DNA from: Candidatus Scalindua sp.
GTDB lineage: Bacteria; Planctomycetota; Brocadiia; Brocadiales; Scalinduaceae
NCBI GenBank assembly: GCA_031316155.1
Contig: JALDRB010000009.1
Location: 178,603-242,602, forward strand
DNA: 64,000 bases
Direction of reading: 5' to 3'
Shown in pieces: positions 26,282-35,983 of the stretch. The notes below the pieces were generated by a model. It saw nothing but the letters and a program-made list of their open reading frames with translations. It did not search any database and was not told the DNA's origin. The position numbers and the translations under genes were made by a program. How positions within the stretch are numbered: the stretch's first letter is position 1; every line of letters begins with the position of its first letter.

Positions 26282-29200
26282 TCAACAATTCACACAACAA
26301 ATCTCCGGAACGGGTTCTAGTTGAGAGGTACGGCAAATTCGAGTATACCCTAAATCACCACCTAAGGGATCAGAATCACGATCGGCATTCGGTAATAATT
26401 CTACTACCAGACAACTGAGCGGAGCGTTGGCCGGTATTCCAAAATGATCCAAAAATTCCCTCACTTGTTTGTTTGACCATTCACTGTAACCTGATTGCTG
26501 CATCGTTAGATAATCCCTGTTCCTAATGCTCATTTTTATTTTGCTGAGTAATACATTGCGGTAATCTTTGCCGTCTACACGCATGACCTGCGCATACAAC
26601 AATCCCCATAATTCTGTGGCTGAACCATAAGTAAGATTTTTGCCTTCATAAACAGCCGTTGCATAAGGTGCACTTGCTACGATTTCATGCTCATTCCGGG
26701 TAACTGAACAGATAAGAGGAGGAGCCGGGTGCTGGACGCCGGTTATTCTGATCCCCCGACCAAACCTGCCCTGTGCAGTACACCAAACGTTTGCATGACC
26801 AACACATACTTCATAGGTAAAAAAACAAAACAATTCCTCAGAGGTCTCTGAAATACCAGGTGGAAGCGGAACAAGAAAATGCCTGGGTTTTTCCTCATTT
26901 GAAGAAGTGGCCGGAATCATTTGCTGCATGGCATTAAGAGCAGATCGATCATCTGATTGACCTGGTGTTATTATTCTGATGAATTCTGGGTCAATATATG
27001 GACTATTCTCTTTTGGATCTTCTACAGCTTCACCCGAATGAATCAGTAATGGATCCGGAGCATAACTTTTTACGAAAACAAAATAATTATCTTTTCCATC
27101 AAGAACCGGCTCCTCAAATTCAAACCATAGCATTTTTTTTCTTGTACGGCTCCATGAATAACCATTATCGTCTCTTTCATAAGGCGATAAAGCAATACCG
27201 GCAGAAACCAATTTGGGAACCTGGGCTGGCCTAACTGCCACCGGGAGTGTAATGTCAATTTCAACTGTTTCTGGCTGCCCCATGACAGGAGTATGAACAA
27301 GATTTGTTTCCACTTCATATTTCAATGTGATTGGCCTGGGGAGCCTATCATTATCTGGTTTAGGATCCACCGCATCAAAGAAAATGATGATTGTCTTAGT
27401 TCTGTCGGGATTTTGCAAAGCAGTCTCATTTGCCGTTCTGATAAGCTCTACAGTTCCAACTACCTCACCATCTCTTTTAATGGTAAAGCTTTTATCTTTT
27501 AATCCATTCCACGACCAATCTCTATTAATTGTCAATATAAGGGTAGGAATCCACTGATTGATTAGATCGGCTTTTGAAGAAAATGTAATGCTGCTGTGTT
27601 CCGGCGATACTATATGGCGTATTTCTTTAGCGCATCCAAATACAACTCTTTGCCCGGGTTTAGCCATCAGGGTCATTCCCTGTGTGTCCAAATCCAGTGC
27701 ATTGGCGAATCGGCTCATTAAATTTCCGGCTGACTGCTCTTTTTTCCCTGACAGGTTCATCTGAGCTTCAAGATTTTTATCAGGTAGATGGTCCGGTTGA
27801 AGCAGTATCGCTTTCAATTGTTTCGCTGGAATATCCTGAATAAATAGTTGAGCTTCATCTTTACTATGAGCTCTGGTATATATTTCCGACGGCCTCCCAT
27901 AGCGGACAGCGTCTGAACCAAAATATTTCAAAGTCGCATCTGGCTTGCAAACTGGTGTAACCGTTATTCTGATATTACGGGCAGTTGGTAATATCAATGG
28001 CCCGTTTTCATCAGTTAAGGGAAAGTCTCCCAAATTTGCTGGATCTCCAAACTTTATTACTGAAGCATCAACAAATTCTACTTCTAAAAGAAGCGGATCA
28101 GCCGGATTAACAGGGAAGTCGCGTGTTGTTATAAATAAAGAGTAGTAGGGCGATTCTTTGTCAGGCGATAAAGAATGATCCATTTCAAGACCTAAAACAG
28201 CTACTTCGATTTCAAGCATTACCACATCCGGATCTGCAAAAGCAGGTTCCCTTCTTTCAGTTCTTGCTTTATCGATATCGGCTTTTAACATATCAAACGC
28301 ATTAACTAAGCCAGTATACAGCAAGGCCGGATAACCTAATAACGGACGAAAAATGGTGTAGCTGCCAGGAGGATTGACCGGTTCCTCCTCTTCACCAGGA
28401 GGCTCAACATTGTCTATTGATGGGATTCGTACTCTGGCCGGAGGTACGAAACGGCGAAAACGGCAGGATGCAGTCTGAGAGGGAATTATTACATTCGGAT
28501 GATCTGATTCCCCGGGACCACCTCCCGTCATATCTGACATCCTTATTCGAAATTCGTAAATATTTCCATACCTTAATAAAACTTCTTCTACGCCAACAGG
28601 TTGATAATTTCTGGCGGTACCATGTAAGCCAAACAATTCTGCTACCTGATCGTTTCTCAGCACAACTGAATGCCCATCCCATTGTGTGAAATAAGAGGGG
28701 AGCCAGAACTCTCCTTCTCTGAATCCATCCATTTGTGTTGGCACTACTTCAATGCCAAGCTCTCCATTAAAAAATCCGACTTGAATATCACCGATCTTTA
28801 TTGCTCCCTGCGCTCTGTTTAAAGAATGCCATTGATCATCCGGTGCATTAACATCTCTTACATCTATGCGATAGGCCAATACTCCTAAGGGAGCATCAAT
28901 CAATTCATTGCCCGGTGTAGGCGGAGCAGCAGGCGGCAAATAATCAGGGCGCCGTAAGAGGCGATTGTGCCAATCTAAAACCTGTTCATCCTCCCAGCCA
29001 ATGCGAATACCAAAATCCTTAACGGGTGGCAATCCATCCTGATCTGGTTCTAAAATTAAATTGGCTTTTTGTGGCTGAGTACAATGCACAATATTCGCGA
29101 AACCATCATCGAAATCTGCCGCTTCAATAAATAAGGGATCAAAATTACCTGCTTGGGGAACATCCGAAACAAGAAATTGAACAGGAGCGAAGACTACACG

Positions 29201-29929
29201 AGGGGTGGTTAACTTGGGAATGCGAGCAGCATATTTTTTTATGAGCTTCGGCGATAATAAAGCCTGTTCGTGATAATCGCTTTCTCCTGCCAGTTCAATG
29301 TATAGCCATCCTCCTTCTTTATAATAATCAGGGGATGGTAACGGCACTTCTGTTTTATAGATCATCCCTAACTGTTTCGCCAGCTCCGGTTGCCTTAACG
29401 CCCAGGCAAATACTCTTCCCCAGCTAACGTCATCAGTTGTATACAATTTCGACCCAGCCACTGCAGGTTTTTTCATAGCACAGAGATACGCATCATCAAT
29501 TACTCCATACTTTGGGGAACGGGGATGTGAAAAATCAAACGCATTCCGATAACTTTTCGGAAGATACTTCCTGATAAAAGTATTCGTTTTCGGATGTGAT
29601 TTTAATTCGTTGGATGGTAATGTAATTTGAAAGAGGTTTTTCAATTCAAGAAATAAGCTTTCCGCATCAGCGGGTGAAGAAGTGTTTAAATCAATAGGAA
29701 TTTCTGCCTGTAATGGATCAGGCAGAAATTCCAGTGATGGAATAAGCCGGGCAGAAAACTTCAGATTGGCTTTGGCAAAAGGAAGTGAATCTGTGCCTGC
29801 TGGCAGGTTTTTATTGAAAGGTTCCAAGGGGTCTTCCCGTGGAACAAATAAAATATTTACAAAAATCCGGTTGCCGTCAAAACGCTGAGGGAAGCAAAGT
29901 ATGCTGGCTTTAATAGTTGAGAGTATCAT
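26282..29929 (-). CDS. Large unrecognised protein of the Tc-like locus (1,215 residues)
   Basis: I do not recognise this protein. It has no signal peptide and no clear membrane segment, many Pro/Asp-rich beta-like stretches, and Trp- and Pro-rich motifs such as YKEGGWLYIELAGE and DFGIRIGWEDEQVLDWHNR. The composition suggests a large soluble multi-domain beta protein. It starts 11 bases after the 1,634-residue gene and runs the same way as the Tc-like genes, so it is probably a member of that transcription unit and possibly a structural or accessory part of the toxin. This is inference from position and size only. Confidence 0.75.
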   Translation of the reverse strand: MILSTIKASILCFPQRFDGNRIFVNILFVPREDPLEPFNKNLPAGTDSLPFAKANLKFSARLIPSLEFLPDPLQAEIPIDLNTSSPADAESLFLELKNLFQITLPSNELKSHPKTNTFIRKYLPKSYRNAFDFSHPRSPKYGVIDDAYLCAMKKPAVAGSKLYTTDDVSWGRVFAWALRQPELAKQLGMIYKTEVPLPSPDYYKEGGWLYIELAGESDYHEQALLSPKLIKKYAARIPKLTTPRVVFAPVQFLVSDVPQAGNFDPLFIEAADFDDGFANIVHCTQPQKANLILEPDQDGLPPVKDFGIRIGWEDEQVLDWHNRLLRRPDYLPPAAPPTPGNELIDAPLGVLAYRIDVRDVNAPDDQWHSLNRAQGAIKIGDIQVGFFNGELGIEVVPTQMDGFREGEFWLPSYFTQWDGHSVVLRNDQVAELFGLHGTARNYQPVGVEEVLLRYGNIYEFRIRMSDMTGGGPGESDHPNVIIPSQTASCRFRRFVPPARVRIPSIDNVEPPGEEEEPVNPPGSYTIFRPLLGYPALLYTGLVNAFDMLKADIDKARTERREPAFADPDVVMLEIEVAVLGLEMDHSLSPDKESPYYSLFITTRDFPVNPADPLLLEVEFVDASVIKFGDPANLGDFPLTDENGPLILPTARNIRITVTPVCKPDATLKYFGSDAVRYGRPSEIYTRAHSKDEAQLFIQDIPAKQLKAILLQPDHLPDKNLEAQMNLSGKKEQSAGNLMSRFANALDLDTQGMTLMAKPGQRVVFGCAKEIRHIVSPEHSSITFSSKADLINQWIPTLILTINRDWSWNGLKDKSFTIKRDGEVVGTVELIRTANETALQNPDRTKTIIIFFDAVDPKPDNDRLPRPITLKYEVETNLVHTPVMGQPETVEIDITLPVAVRPAQVPKLVSAGIALSPYERDDNGYSWSRTRKKMLWFEFEEPVLDGKDNYFVFVKSYAPDPLLIHSGEAVEDPKENSPYIDPEFIRIITPGQSDDRSALNAMQQMIPATSSNEEKPRHFLVPLPPGISETSEELFCFFTYEVCVGHANVWCTAQGRFGRGIRITGVQHPAPPLICSVTRNEHEIVASAPYATAVYEGKNLTYGSATELWGLLYAQVMRVDGKDYRNVLLSKIKMSIRNRDYLTMQQSGYSEWSNKQVREFLDHFGIPANAPLSCLVVELLPNADRDSDPLGGDLGYTRICRTSQLEPVPEICCVNC

Positions 29930-29940
29930 TGAATATTTTA

Positions 29941-32900
29941 TTAAATAATAGGTACTATTTCTTTCCAGGTATATTCGTATTCAAAATTTACCACGTACGC
30001 GGCAGTAAGTTCTATCGCTAAGGTTAATTCAAATGCTGCAAGAATTTTGTTCAGGGTAACGAGAGGCTTTTCTGGATCTACCGCTTCAACAATTTTTTTT
30101 GTTGGAGCCTTTGCTTCTATCGTTACGCCAATACTACAGGTTGCAACCCCTATCTCAGCCTTTTGAATTAACACTGCATTGACTTCTTTGGATTCACTTT
30201 CGTACTCAATTCCTATCGATCGCATTGCTTCTACTTCTGCCAGTTTAACAAGATTTATTTTTACTGCGCAGCCCAATGCAATCTTGAATGATTGTTCTTT
30301 GAAGAGAGATCCTCCAAATACTGCTTTGTATTCGACAATTCCAACTGCGTAAACACCGATTGCTTCCAGGATAGTGGTGACCAAAACACCCATATCAGCA
30401 CCCAACTTAATGCTGATGGAAGACTTGCCCTTCTTGCTATCCTCATAAAGCTCAAGAGCAAACTTTCCTTTGAAATAAGAGAGTGGTGGAAGCAGCGCTG
30501 GTAGACCTTTGTAAATAACAATTCTATCTTTTTCTGGTGCTTCTTCTTTATGTCTCTTCGGGTAAAAAACCAATTTTGTTTCATGAAACGGCGGTGTTTT
30601 ATGTGTTTCAAACTCTATTTTGACAGCGTAAGAAATTTTGTATTTATAATGAAAATTCTTTTCGGATGCATTATTTGATGGATCCATATCGAACTCACCC
30701 AGATCTGTGGTATCCATAAATCGTAACATATCACCCACCGGCTTAAGAAAAGAACCAAATTCCAATAATGGTTTTTCTAGTTTGGGGCGCTGCGTTCCCG
30801 AAGCATAGTGTGTTAAATGGAACATCTTTACATGAGAATGTTGCCCGATATCATAAACCAGTTTGAATGCATTAATTGATGTCTTCCATTTTTCAGGATC
30901 AGCCGGATTGATCATGATAGCACCTTCTGATGGATTATTATTCTTGTCGAAATATTCGATATAAGATTTAAAATCCGCGTCCGCATGAAGCATCCTGGGT
31001 TTAGGCATAATATTCATCTTTCCGGAACTGGTTAACTCGAGAACACCACTGCCATGCACCTTTAGTTTTCCATCGCCCACCCCAACCGGAAAGGTCTCGG
31101 CTATTGCGGGGAAAATGCTATTACTATTAACAAGGGAATATAAATCTGCAAACTGTGGTTGTTCAGTTACTATAACGGGATCATTCTTTATAATGTATGG
31201 CTTTAAAAACAAGGTTCGGTGGGAACTGCTTGAATGCATCAAACCAAACTTATTTTTCGGATTATCGGCAGGTTCACTGAATTCATATTTTGAAGGGCTT
31301 GCATTATATCTTACTAAAGCTAATCCAGAATTGCTTTGTACTGGTTCGACATCATTATTTTTACTATACATGATGCTCCAGGCGCCTTCCCTTGGCAACA
31401 CAAGCGATCCTCTTACCGCATTGACAAATACGGTAGATCCAAACCGGCGATTGGTATCAACCCTTACCCCACGCATCTCCTGCCCTGACCGGGCGACATT
31501 GATCAAACAATCCACCGGCCCGCCAATCGATCCTTCCTTCATCAGAAGATAGGCCAGTTGACTTGCAGATAGAGGACGTCCAGAAGGTTTTAATTGTACA
31601 AATCCTTTTTGACCTTTACTGGGAACAAAGCCATTTGTTTGTCCTCTTGAAACATCTTCAATCAGGATATCCGCATCGTAGATAACTTCCTGTAATTGTG
31701 CTGTATCATCACCTGCTTCGAGCGGAGGAATTTCAATCACTCTCAATGTGTCCCGTATATTCGTGATATGATAATATCCTTTTACTGATCCCAAATGAAA
31801 GGTATAGGGATTTGGTTCCTTTTGCGTTTTACCTTTCAGCCTGTATGAAAAATCAAACAAACCGGGTCCTTCTGCAACCCAACCGCTGTCGTGCCGTGTT
31901 ATCCCACCGCCAGCTGTTCTTTGAATCGTAATGGTTCTCACAAGGCTTGCACCGCAACAATAGAGAATACTTCTTACCTGAACGACTTCATGAGAGGTTC
32001 TTCCGACAATCACATCAAATTGTGCCTGACTTGTTGCAGCAATTTGTGCATCAGGGTTTCGCCAGTTGCTGAAAGTAGAAGCCCCATATCCTGAAATATC
32101 GATTCGTTTTAATGGAACTCTTGGATTATTGCCTCCTATTTTAAACTCATTGTTGAAAACCGTATCCACTGCAAAACCCAAAACACTCAAACCTAAGACA
32201 TCGTTATTCTTATCAACTAAATTTCTGGTTTGTATGGTAGCCCCTGTGAAGCCGGGAGTTTCACTTGAAGTAGTATCTAAAGAAATTGCGGAGAGACTTA
32301 TTTGAGTGCCGCCTGTTAATTCATCTTTTTTAAAGTGAGGTTGATTGTATTCAATTTTTGCATTTCTGGACCACGTACCCATGGTAAAAAATTGTTCCAA
32401 CCGAATAAGCGACTTCATGCCGAATGGCAGATTAATCAAAGCCGTAGATCTCTGATTCTCTTGAAAATTAACTTCTCGAAATGATGTGATCAGGTTCTGG
32501 ATCGCTGCCTGTGGCGTAACCGGTATCAAATGATAAGAAGGAACCTGTGAAAGAACGGCCGGATCACCGGTGTCAAGGGAATGCGCCGGTGAGGGAAAGG
32601 GGTAAGGTTGCACATCCGGATTTTGAATAGTCTTAACCGCCTCCCATTGAACAGGTGGCAAGGTAATAACATGGAGATTACGTGCCGGTGACACACATTC
32701 AATTCCTTCAAATTTGAAGGTGTGATCATAACTGTTGCCCTCAATCGCACGGTTGCTTAATCCAATACCGAATTGATCTACATTTCCGGAAACATCAAGA
32801 ACGTACAGATCCGGATAAGGCGATCCGCCGGAAAAGTCTTCAAAATGGTTTTTCAAAGCGCTGTCGTTGTCTTCATCTTCTCCAATGATATCTGATGCTT

Positions 32901-34845
32901 TCACCTCAATTTCCTTTACTCTTCCCTGCTCATCTGTTGTTTTGAGAATATGTGAAATACGTTTCCGGGAATTTTTATCCTTTAATTTCTGGTAAATGTT
33001 CCCACGTTGAGGTTCTATTTTCGAAAACAATGCTCCTGCCAAGGAGCGGAACCGGAAGCTCAATTGCGGATCGGCAATATCTGTCCACGTTACCATTGTC
33101 TGCAGGAGACCGTTAAACTGTTCTTCTAAGAATCTTCCTCTTTCTCTCTCAACATTCAATTGAATGTTGCTTACATACGGATCTGGAAATATTGGTATGA
33201 ATGCATACAGTCCGAACTGAAAGCTGCAAAAGCCTCTGTCAAGTGAACCATTGTCGGTTACCCGGCCGGCTAATATAAATTCATCACAGGGAGATATTCT
33301 GGCAAACGCATTCGATAATGCAAGAGAAAGCGGTTTTAGTTCATCGAATTGCTTGAGTGCAACTTTTTTTTGCAGGTTTTGACTGCTGACGCATTGAAGG
33401 AACCTGTCTTCTTTGTACTGTCCTAAACTATACTGAACATGGGTATAGGTGGCTTTTATCCTTCTCCCATCTGTTGTTAATGGTTTATCGAAATGTCCTT
33501 TAAGGTCGACATCCATTCCTATCGACTCAATCTCTTCTATAGCTGAACAAACATATTTGATATACACGTCCTTTAAAAAATCGATCGAAACAGATGATTT
33601 TTTCTCAACCCGATCCTCCCACCACAAATAAAATCGTTGGTGTGAAGACATAGCGTTAGCCTTAAACGCATGAAGTTCTATTTTTCCGGGCTCCACTATC
33701 CAACCAGTATTATGAAGTGCAATAGGGCCGTTTTGTACATTCATGCAATCTGCTTTCAGCCCGGCATCTGTTTTTAATAAGAATCCACCGCTTCCTGATG
33801 CCTCACCAAGTTTGTTATGGTCATCTATGGTTAAGGGAAGCGCCCAGAAAATACGCTGCACTTTCGCTTGTTCAGAGGGGAGAAAAAGAGTGGAATGCAC
33901 CTGATGAATGCTTAATTCATCAGAAGAGGTGCTCAAAGGCACTGCTATTCTTTGCAATTTCTCTTCATAGGTGACCGGCTCATCGTGATATAATCCATGA
34001 TACTCGTTACCATACAACCGGAAATGAGAATCGCTGACGTGTTCAAAAATCCCATTTCGAAATGTGAACTGGATAAACACCTCTCTCGGAAGGATCGCAA
34101 ATGACTCTGATGCATCCCTGCCTGCTCTGATGTTACTGCTGATAGCCATCTGTGGGGTAGATAAGGTAAGACTCAGACGGCAAGCGGTAGTGGCATTGAT
34201 TACAATATTACCACCGCTGAAGGAAAATTCTTCACTAAATCGGATTTGGCCTGACTCAAGTTTCAGTCCTGCATAAGAATTGGCAGGAGCAAGAGAATTC
34301 AGATAATTTGCTCTTATCCAAATGCTGCCCGGTCTGAGATTTATTTCAGGTTGAATACCTGTTGGCAACAAACTTGTCCACTCAAATTTCAGAAAGGGAA
34401 CACTCTCTCCTTTATAGCTTGCAAAGCGAAGTTGCAAGGGTTTATAAAAATCAAACCATAAAAACTTTCCATACTCATCCAGAAACGGCCCTAAAGAATA
34501 CGCTGGCTGCTGACCCTGGTTCCACGTGGGAGGAACCAGTTCTCCCAGATTAATTTCGGATGATACATATCTTTTTACGATCCGGATATCCTGTGCACTT
34601 TCCCTTGAAGTCAACAAACTGTCATTCACTATTTCAGACAACTCTTTTTTCAGACCGGTGGAAAGCGTTTGTTCATCAAGATCGCTATCGCCTGTTGCTT
34701 CGAATGCAATGGCTCCCTGATTCTGTTTCAGCCATGCTGCCAGCTCAGATCTTAACCTTTTTAACAGGTAAGTGTTTCCTTGCTCAGAAGGCGACAGGTT
34801 CGCCGTTATTTTCGCCAGGCGACTGATGAGTATGTTTTTATCCAT
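29941..34845 (-). CDS. Giant unrecognised protein of the Tc-like locus (1,634 residues)
   Basis: No family recognised. The N-terminal 100 residues look helical (LLKRLRSELAAWLKQNQG), followed by over 1,000 residues of beta-type sequence with repeated statements about lipophilic and charged strands (for example FEWTSLLPTGIQPEINLRPG). The C-terminal 200 residues (LGADMGVLVTTILEAIGVY, then LAAFELTLAIELTAAYVV) are Ala/Val/Leu-rich and could form amphipathic strands or membrane contacts. No signal peptide. It lies between an orphan HicB-like gene and the 1,215-residue gene; a role as receptor-binding or shell component for the unusually short TcA-like protein is possible but unproven. Confidence 0.75.
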   Translation of the reverse strand: MDKNILISRLAKITANLSPSEQGNTYLLKRLRSELAAWLKQNQGAIAFEATGDSDLDEQTLSTGLKKELSEIVNDSLLTSRESAQDIRIVKRYVSSEINLGELVPPTWNQGQQPAYSLGPFLDEYGKFLWFDFYKPLQLRFASYKGESVPFLKFEWTSLLPTGIQPEINLRPGSIWIRANYLNSLAPANSYAGLKLESGQIRFSEEFSFSGGNIVINATTACRLSLTLSTPQMAISSNIRAGRDASESFAILPREVFIQFTFRNGIFEHVSDSHFRLYGNEYHGLYHDEPVTYEEKLQRIAVPLSTSSDELSIHQVHSTLFLPSEQAKVQRIFWALPLTIDDHNKLGEASGSGGFLLKTDAGLKADCMNVQNGPIALHNTGWIVEPGKIELHAFKANAMSSHQRFYLWWEDRVEKKSSVSIDFLKDVYIKYVCSAIEEIESIGMDVDLKGHFDKPLTTDGRRIKATYTHVQYSLGQYKEDRFLQCVSSQNLQKKVALKQFDELKPLSLALSNAFARISPCDEFILAGRVTDNGSLDRGFCSFQFGLYAFIPIFPDPYVSNIQLNVERERGRFLEEQFNGLLQTMVTWTDIADPQLSFRFRSLAGALFSKIEPQRGNIYQKLKDKNSRKRISHILKTTDEQGRVKEIEVKASDIIGEDEDNDSALKNHFEDFSGGSPYPDLYVLDVSGNVDQFGIGLSNRAIEGNSYDHTFKFEGIECVSPARNLHVITLPPVQWEAVKTIQNPDVQPYPFPSPAHSLDTGDPAVLSQVPSYHLIPVTPQAAIQNLITSFREVNFQENQRSTALINLPFGMKSLIRLEQFFTMGTWSRNAKIEYNQPHFKKDELTGGTQISLSAISLDTTSSETPGFTGATIQTRNLVDKNNDVLGLSVLGFAVDTVFNNEFKIGGNNPRVPLKRIDISGYGASTFSNWRNPDAQIAATSQAQFDVIVGRTSHEVVQVRSILYCCGASLVRTITIQRTAGGGITRHDSGWVAEGPGLFDFSYRLKGKTQKEPNPYTFHLGSVKGYYHITNIRDTLRVIEIPPLEAGDDTAQLQEVIYDADILIEDVSRGQTNGFVPSKGQKGFVQLKPSGRPLSASQLAYLLMKEGSIGGPVDCLINVARSGQEMRGVRVDTNRRFGSTVFVNAVRGSLVLPREGAWSIMYSKNNDVEPVQSNSGLALVRYNASPSKYEFSEPADNPKNKFGLMHSSSSHRTLFLKPYIIKNDPVIVTEQPQFADLYSLVNSNSIFPAIAETFPVGVGDGKLKVHGSGVLELTSSGKMNIMPKPRMLHADADFKSYIEYFDKNNNPSEGAIMINPADPEKWKTSINAFKLVYDIGQHSHVKMFHLTHYASGTQRPKLEKPLLEFGSFLKPVGDMLRFMDTTDLGEFDMDPSNNASEKNFHYKYKISYAVKIEFETHKTPPFHETKLVFYPKRHKEEAPEKDRIVIYKGLPALLPPLSYFKGKFALELYEDSKKGKSSISIKLGADMGVLVTTILEAIGVYAVGIVEYKAVFGGSLFKEQSFKIALGCAVKINLVKLAEVEAMRSIGIEYESESKEVNAVLIQKAEIGVATCSIGVTIEAKAPTKKIVEAVDPEKPLVTLNKILAAFELTLAIELTAAYVVNFEYEYTWKEIVPII

Positions 34846-35373
34846 TTCTCATGAAGCTTTGGTTACGAAACAGGTTGGTACCGCCAGCCATACATTGGCT
34901 GGGAAAAGTAGCCAGTTGAATCGATAAGAAGTTGCTGTATGAAGCATATGAATGGATGATATATAATATATTGAAGAGCGAAGAAGATAATTAGTTGTTT
35001 GTTAGTTACTCCCAAAGCATAGTGAGATAGTTAATAAAAATCAAGAATTTTTTAGAATAATATTATGCTAAAATCAACATTATCAGAAAAGCAAGGACAA
35101 AAGTTGTAATAAAGTGCAGAGTTGTCAATGTGAATGTACAATCTTAATTTGGAGGAAAGTAGGTAAACCGCTCCTGCAGCCTATGAAGGATGTAGGATTA
35201 TAAAAACTTAACAGTCTGAGTTTCAAAGGTTTATGGTCAACCGTAGAATTTCGTATTGCGGAATATTTACATTGCAAAATTAACAATCAAGTTAACAGTC
35301 AGCGATGAAAGCCCGGAATGTAACGGACTATGTGTTGACACAGTACATGGTTCTTCACCTGATCCCCCGTTTT
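34846..35373. other. Intergenic region upstream of the 1,634-residue gene, with a hairpin at 34,884-34,902
   Basis: 528 bases without a gene. CCAGCCA / TGGCTGG form a perfect 7-bp stem with a 5-base loop about 40-57 bases before the giant gene's start codon; it could be a leader hairpin or operator. The rest is AT-rich and shows no clear gene or repeat. It presumably includes the promoter for the two giant genes. Confidence 0.4.
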
Positions 35374-35703
35374 TTAGGAACTCAATTTTGTGCTGGCAAG
35401 ACGGTTTAAGCTGACTCCGGCTTCTGCTGCCTGGGTAGCAAGCTTTCTATGTGCTTCTGGAGGAACACGTACCATAAACTTTCCACTGTAGTGCCTATTG
35501 GCAATTGGTTCTGGTATCGCTTCACCGCTCTTTTTCATATCTCCTACTACATCATCAACAACTTTACGAATACCTCTTAACGCTCCTTCAGGAGTTTTAG
35601 ATAGCCAGCTTAAGCTTGAAAACTCTGCACACAGCCCTACATATTCCTTGTCTTCCTCAGACCAGGTAACGCGGTATGTGTAATGATCATTTTTCAGTGC
35701 CAT
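35374..35703 (-). CDS. HicB-like antitoxin (orphan)
   Basis: 109 residues with the HicB layout: a partial RNase-H-like N-terminal domain (YRVTWSEEDKEYVGLCAEF, SWLSKTPEGALRGIRKVVDD) and a ribbon-helix-helix C-terminus (FMVRVPPEAHRKLATQAAEA, GVSLNRLA). HicB normally neutralises the HicA mRNA-cleaving toxin and represses its own promoter. No hicA is visible on either side, so it may be a relic or act only as a regulator. It sits between the TcB-TcC-like gene and the giant genes in the same orientation. Confidence 0.85.
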   Translation of the reverse strand: MALKNDHYTYRVTWSEEDKEYVGLCAEFSSLSWLSKTPEGALRGIRKVVDDVVGDMKKSGEAIPEPIANRHYSGKFMVRVPPEAHRKLATQAAEAGVSLNRLASTKLSS

Positions 35704-35879
35704 ACTCTCACCCCAATCTTCATAAAACGGTTCATTCTGTGAAATAAGAGATCCGCTATTCCAGCTTTGCTGGATTTCACAAGGTGAATAGGTTGGCTCA
35801 TTATTTTCTTGTCGAGAAAGGAAAAGAAGAGGTAGAGTTTTTGATATAGTTGCAACTTTTATGGTTTACTTGGATTTAA

Positions 35880-35918
35880 GGCCAGAATGGAGAGGTAAAT
35901 TTACTCCCTGTTCTGGCC
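35880..35918. terminator. Bidirectional hairpin downstream of the TcB-TcC-like gene
   Basis: GGCCAGAA / TTCTGGCC form an 8-bp stem enclosing a smaller AAATTT-centred dyad, followed on the plus strand by TGTTTT. It lies about 66 bases after the TcB-TcC stop codon (minus strand), suggesting that the toxin transcript ends here and that hicB and the giant genes use their own promoters. Confidence 0.5.
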
Positions 35919-35983
35919 TGTTTTAATCTGCTTACTTGACAGTCGCAAAAGATCTGTTCAAATATGAAGAATCAAAGAATTAC

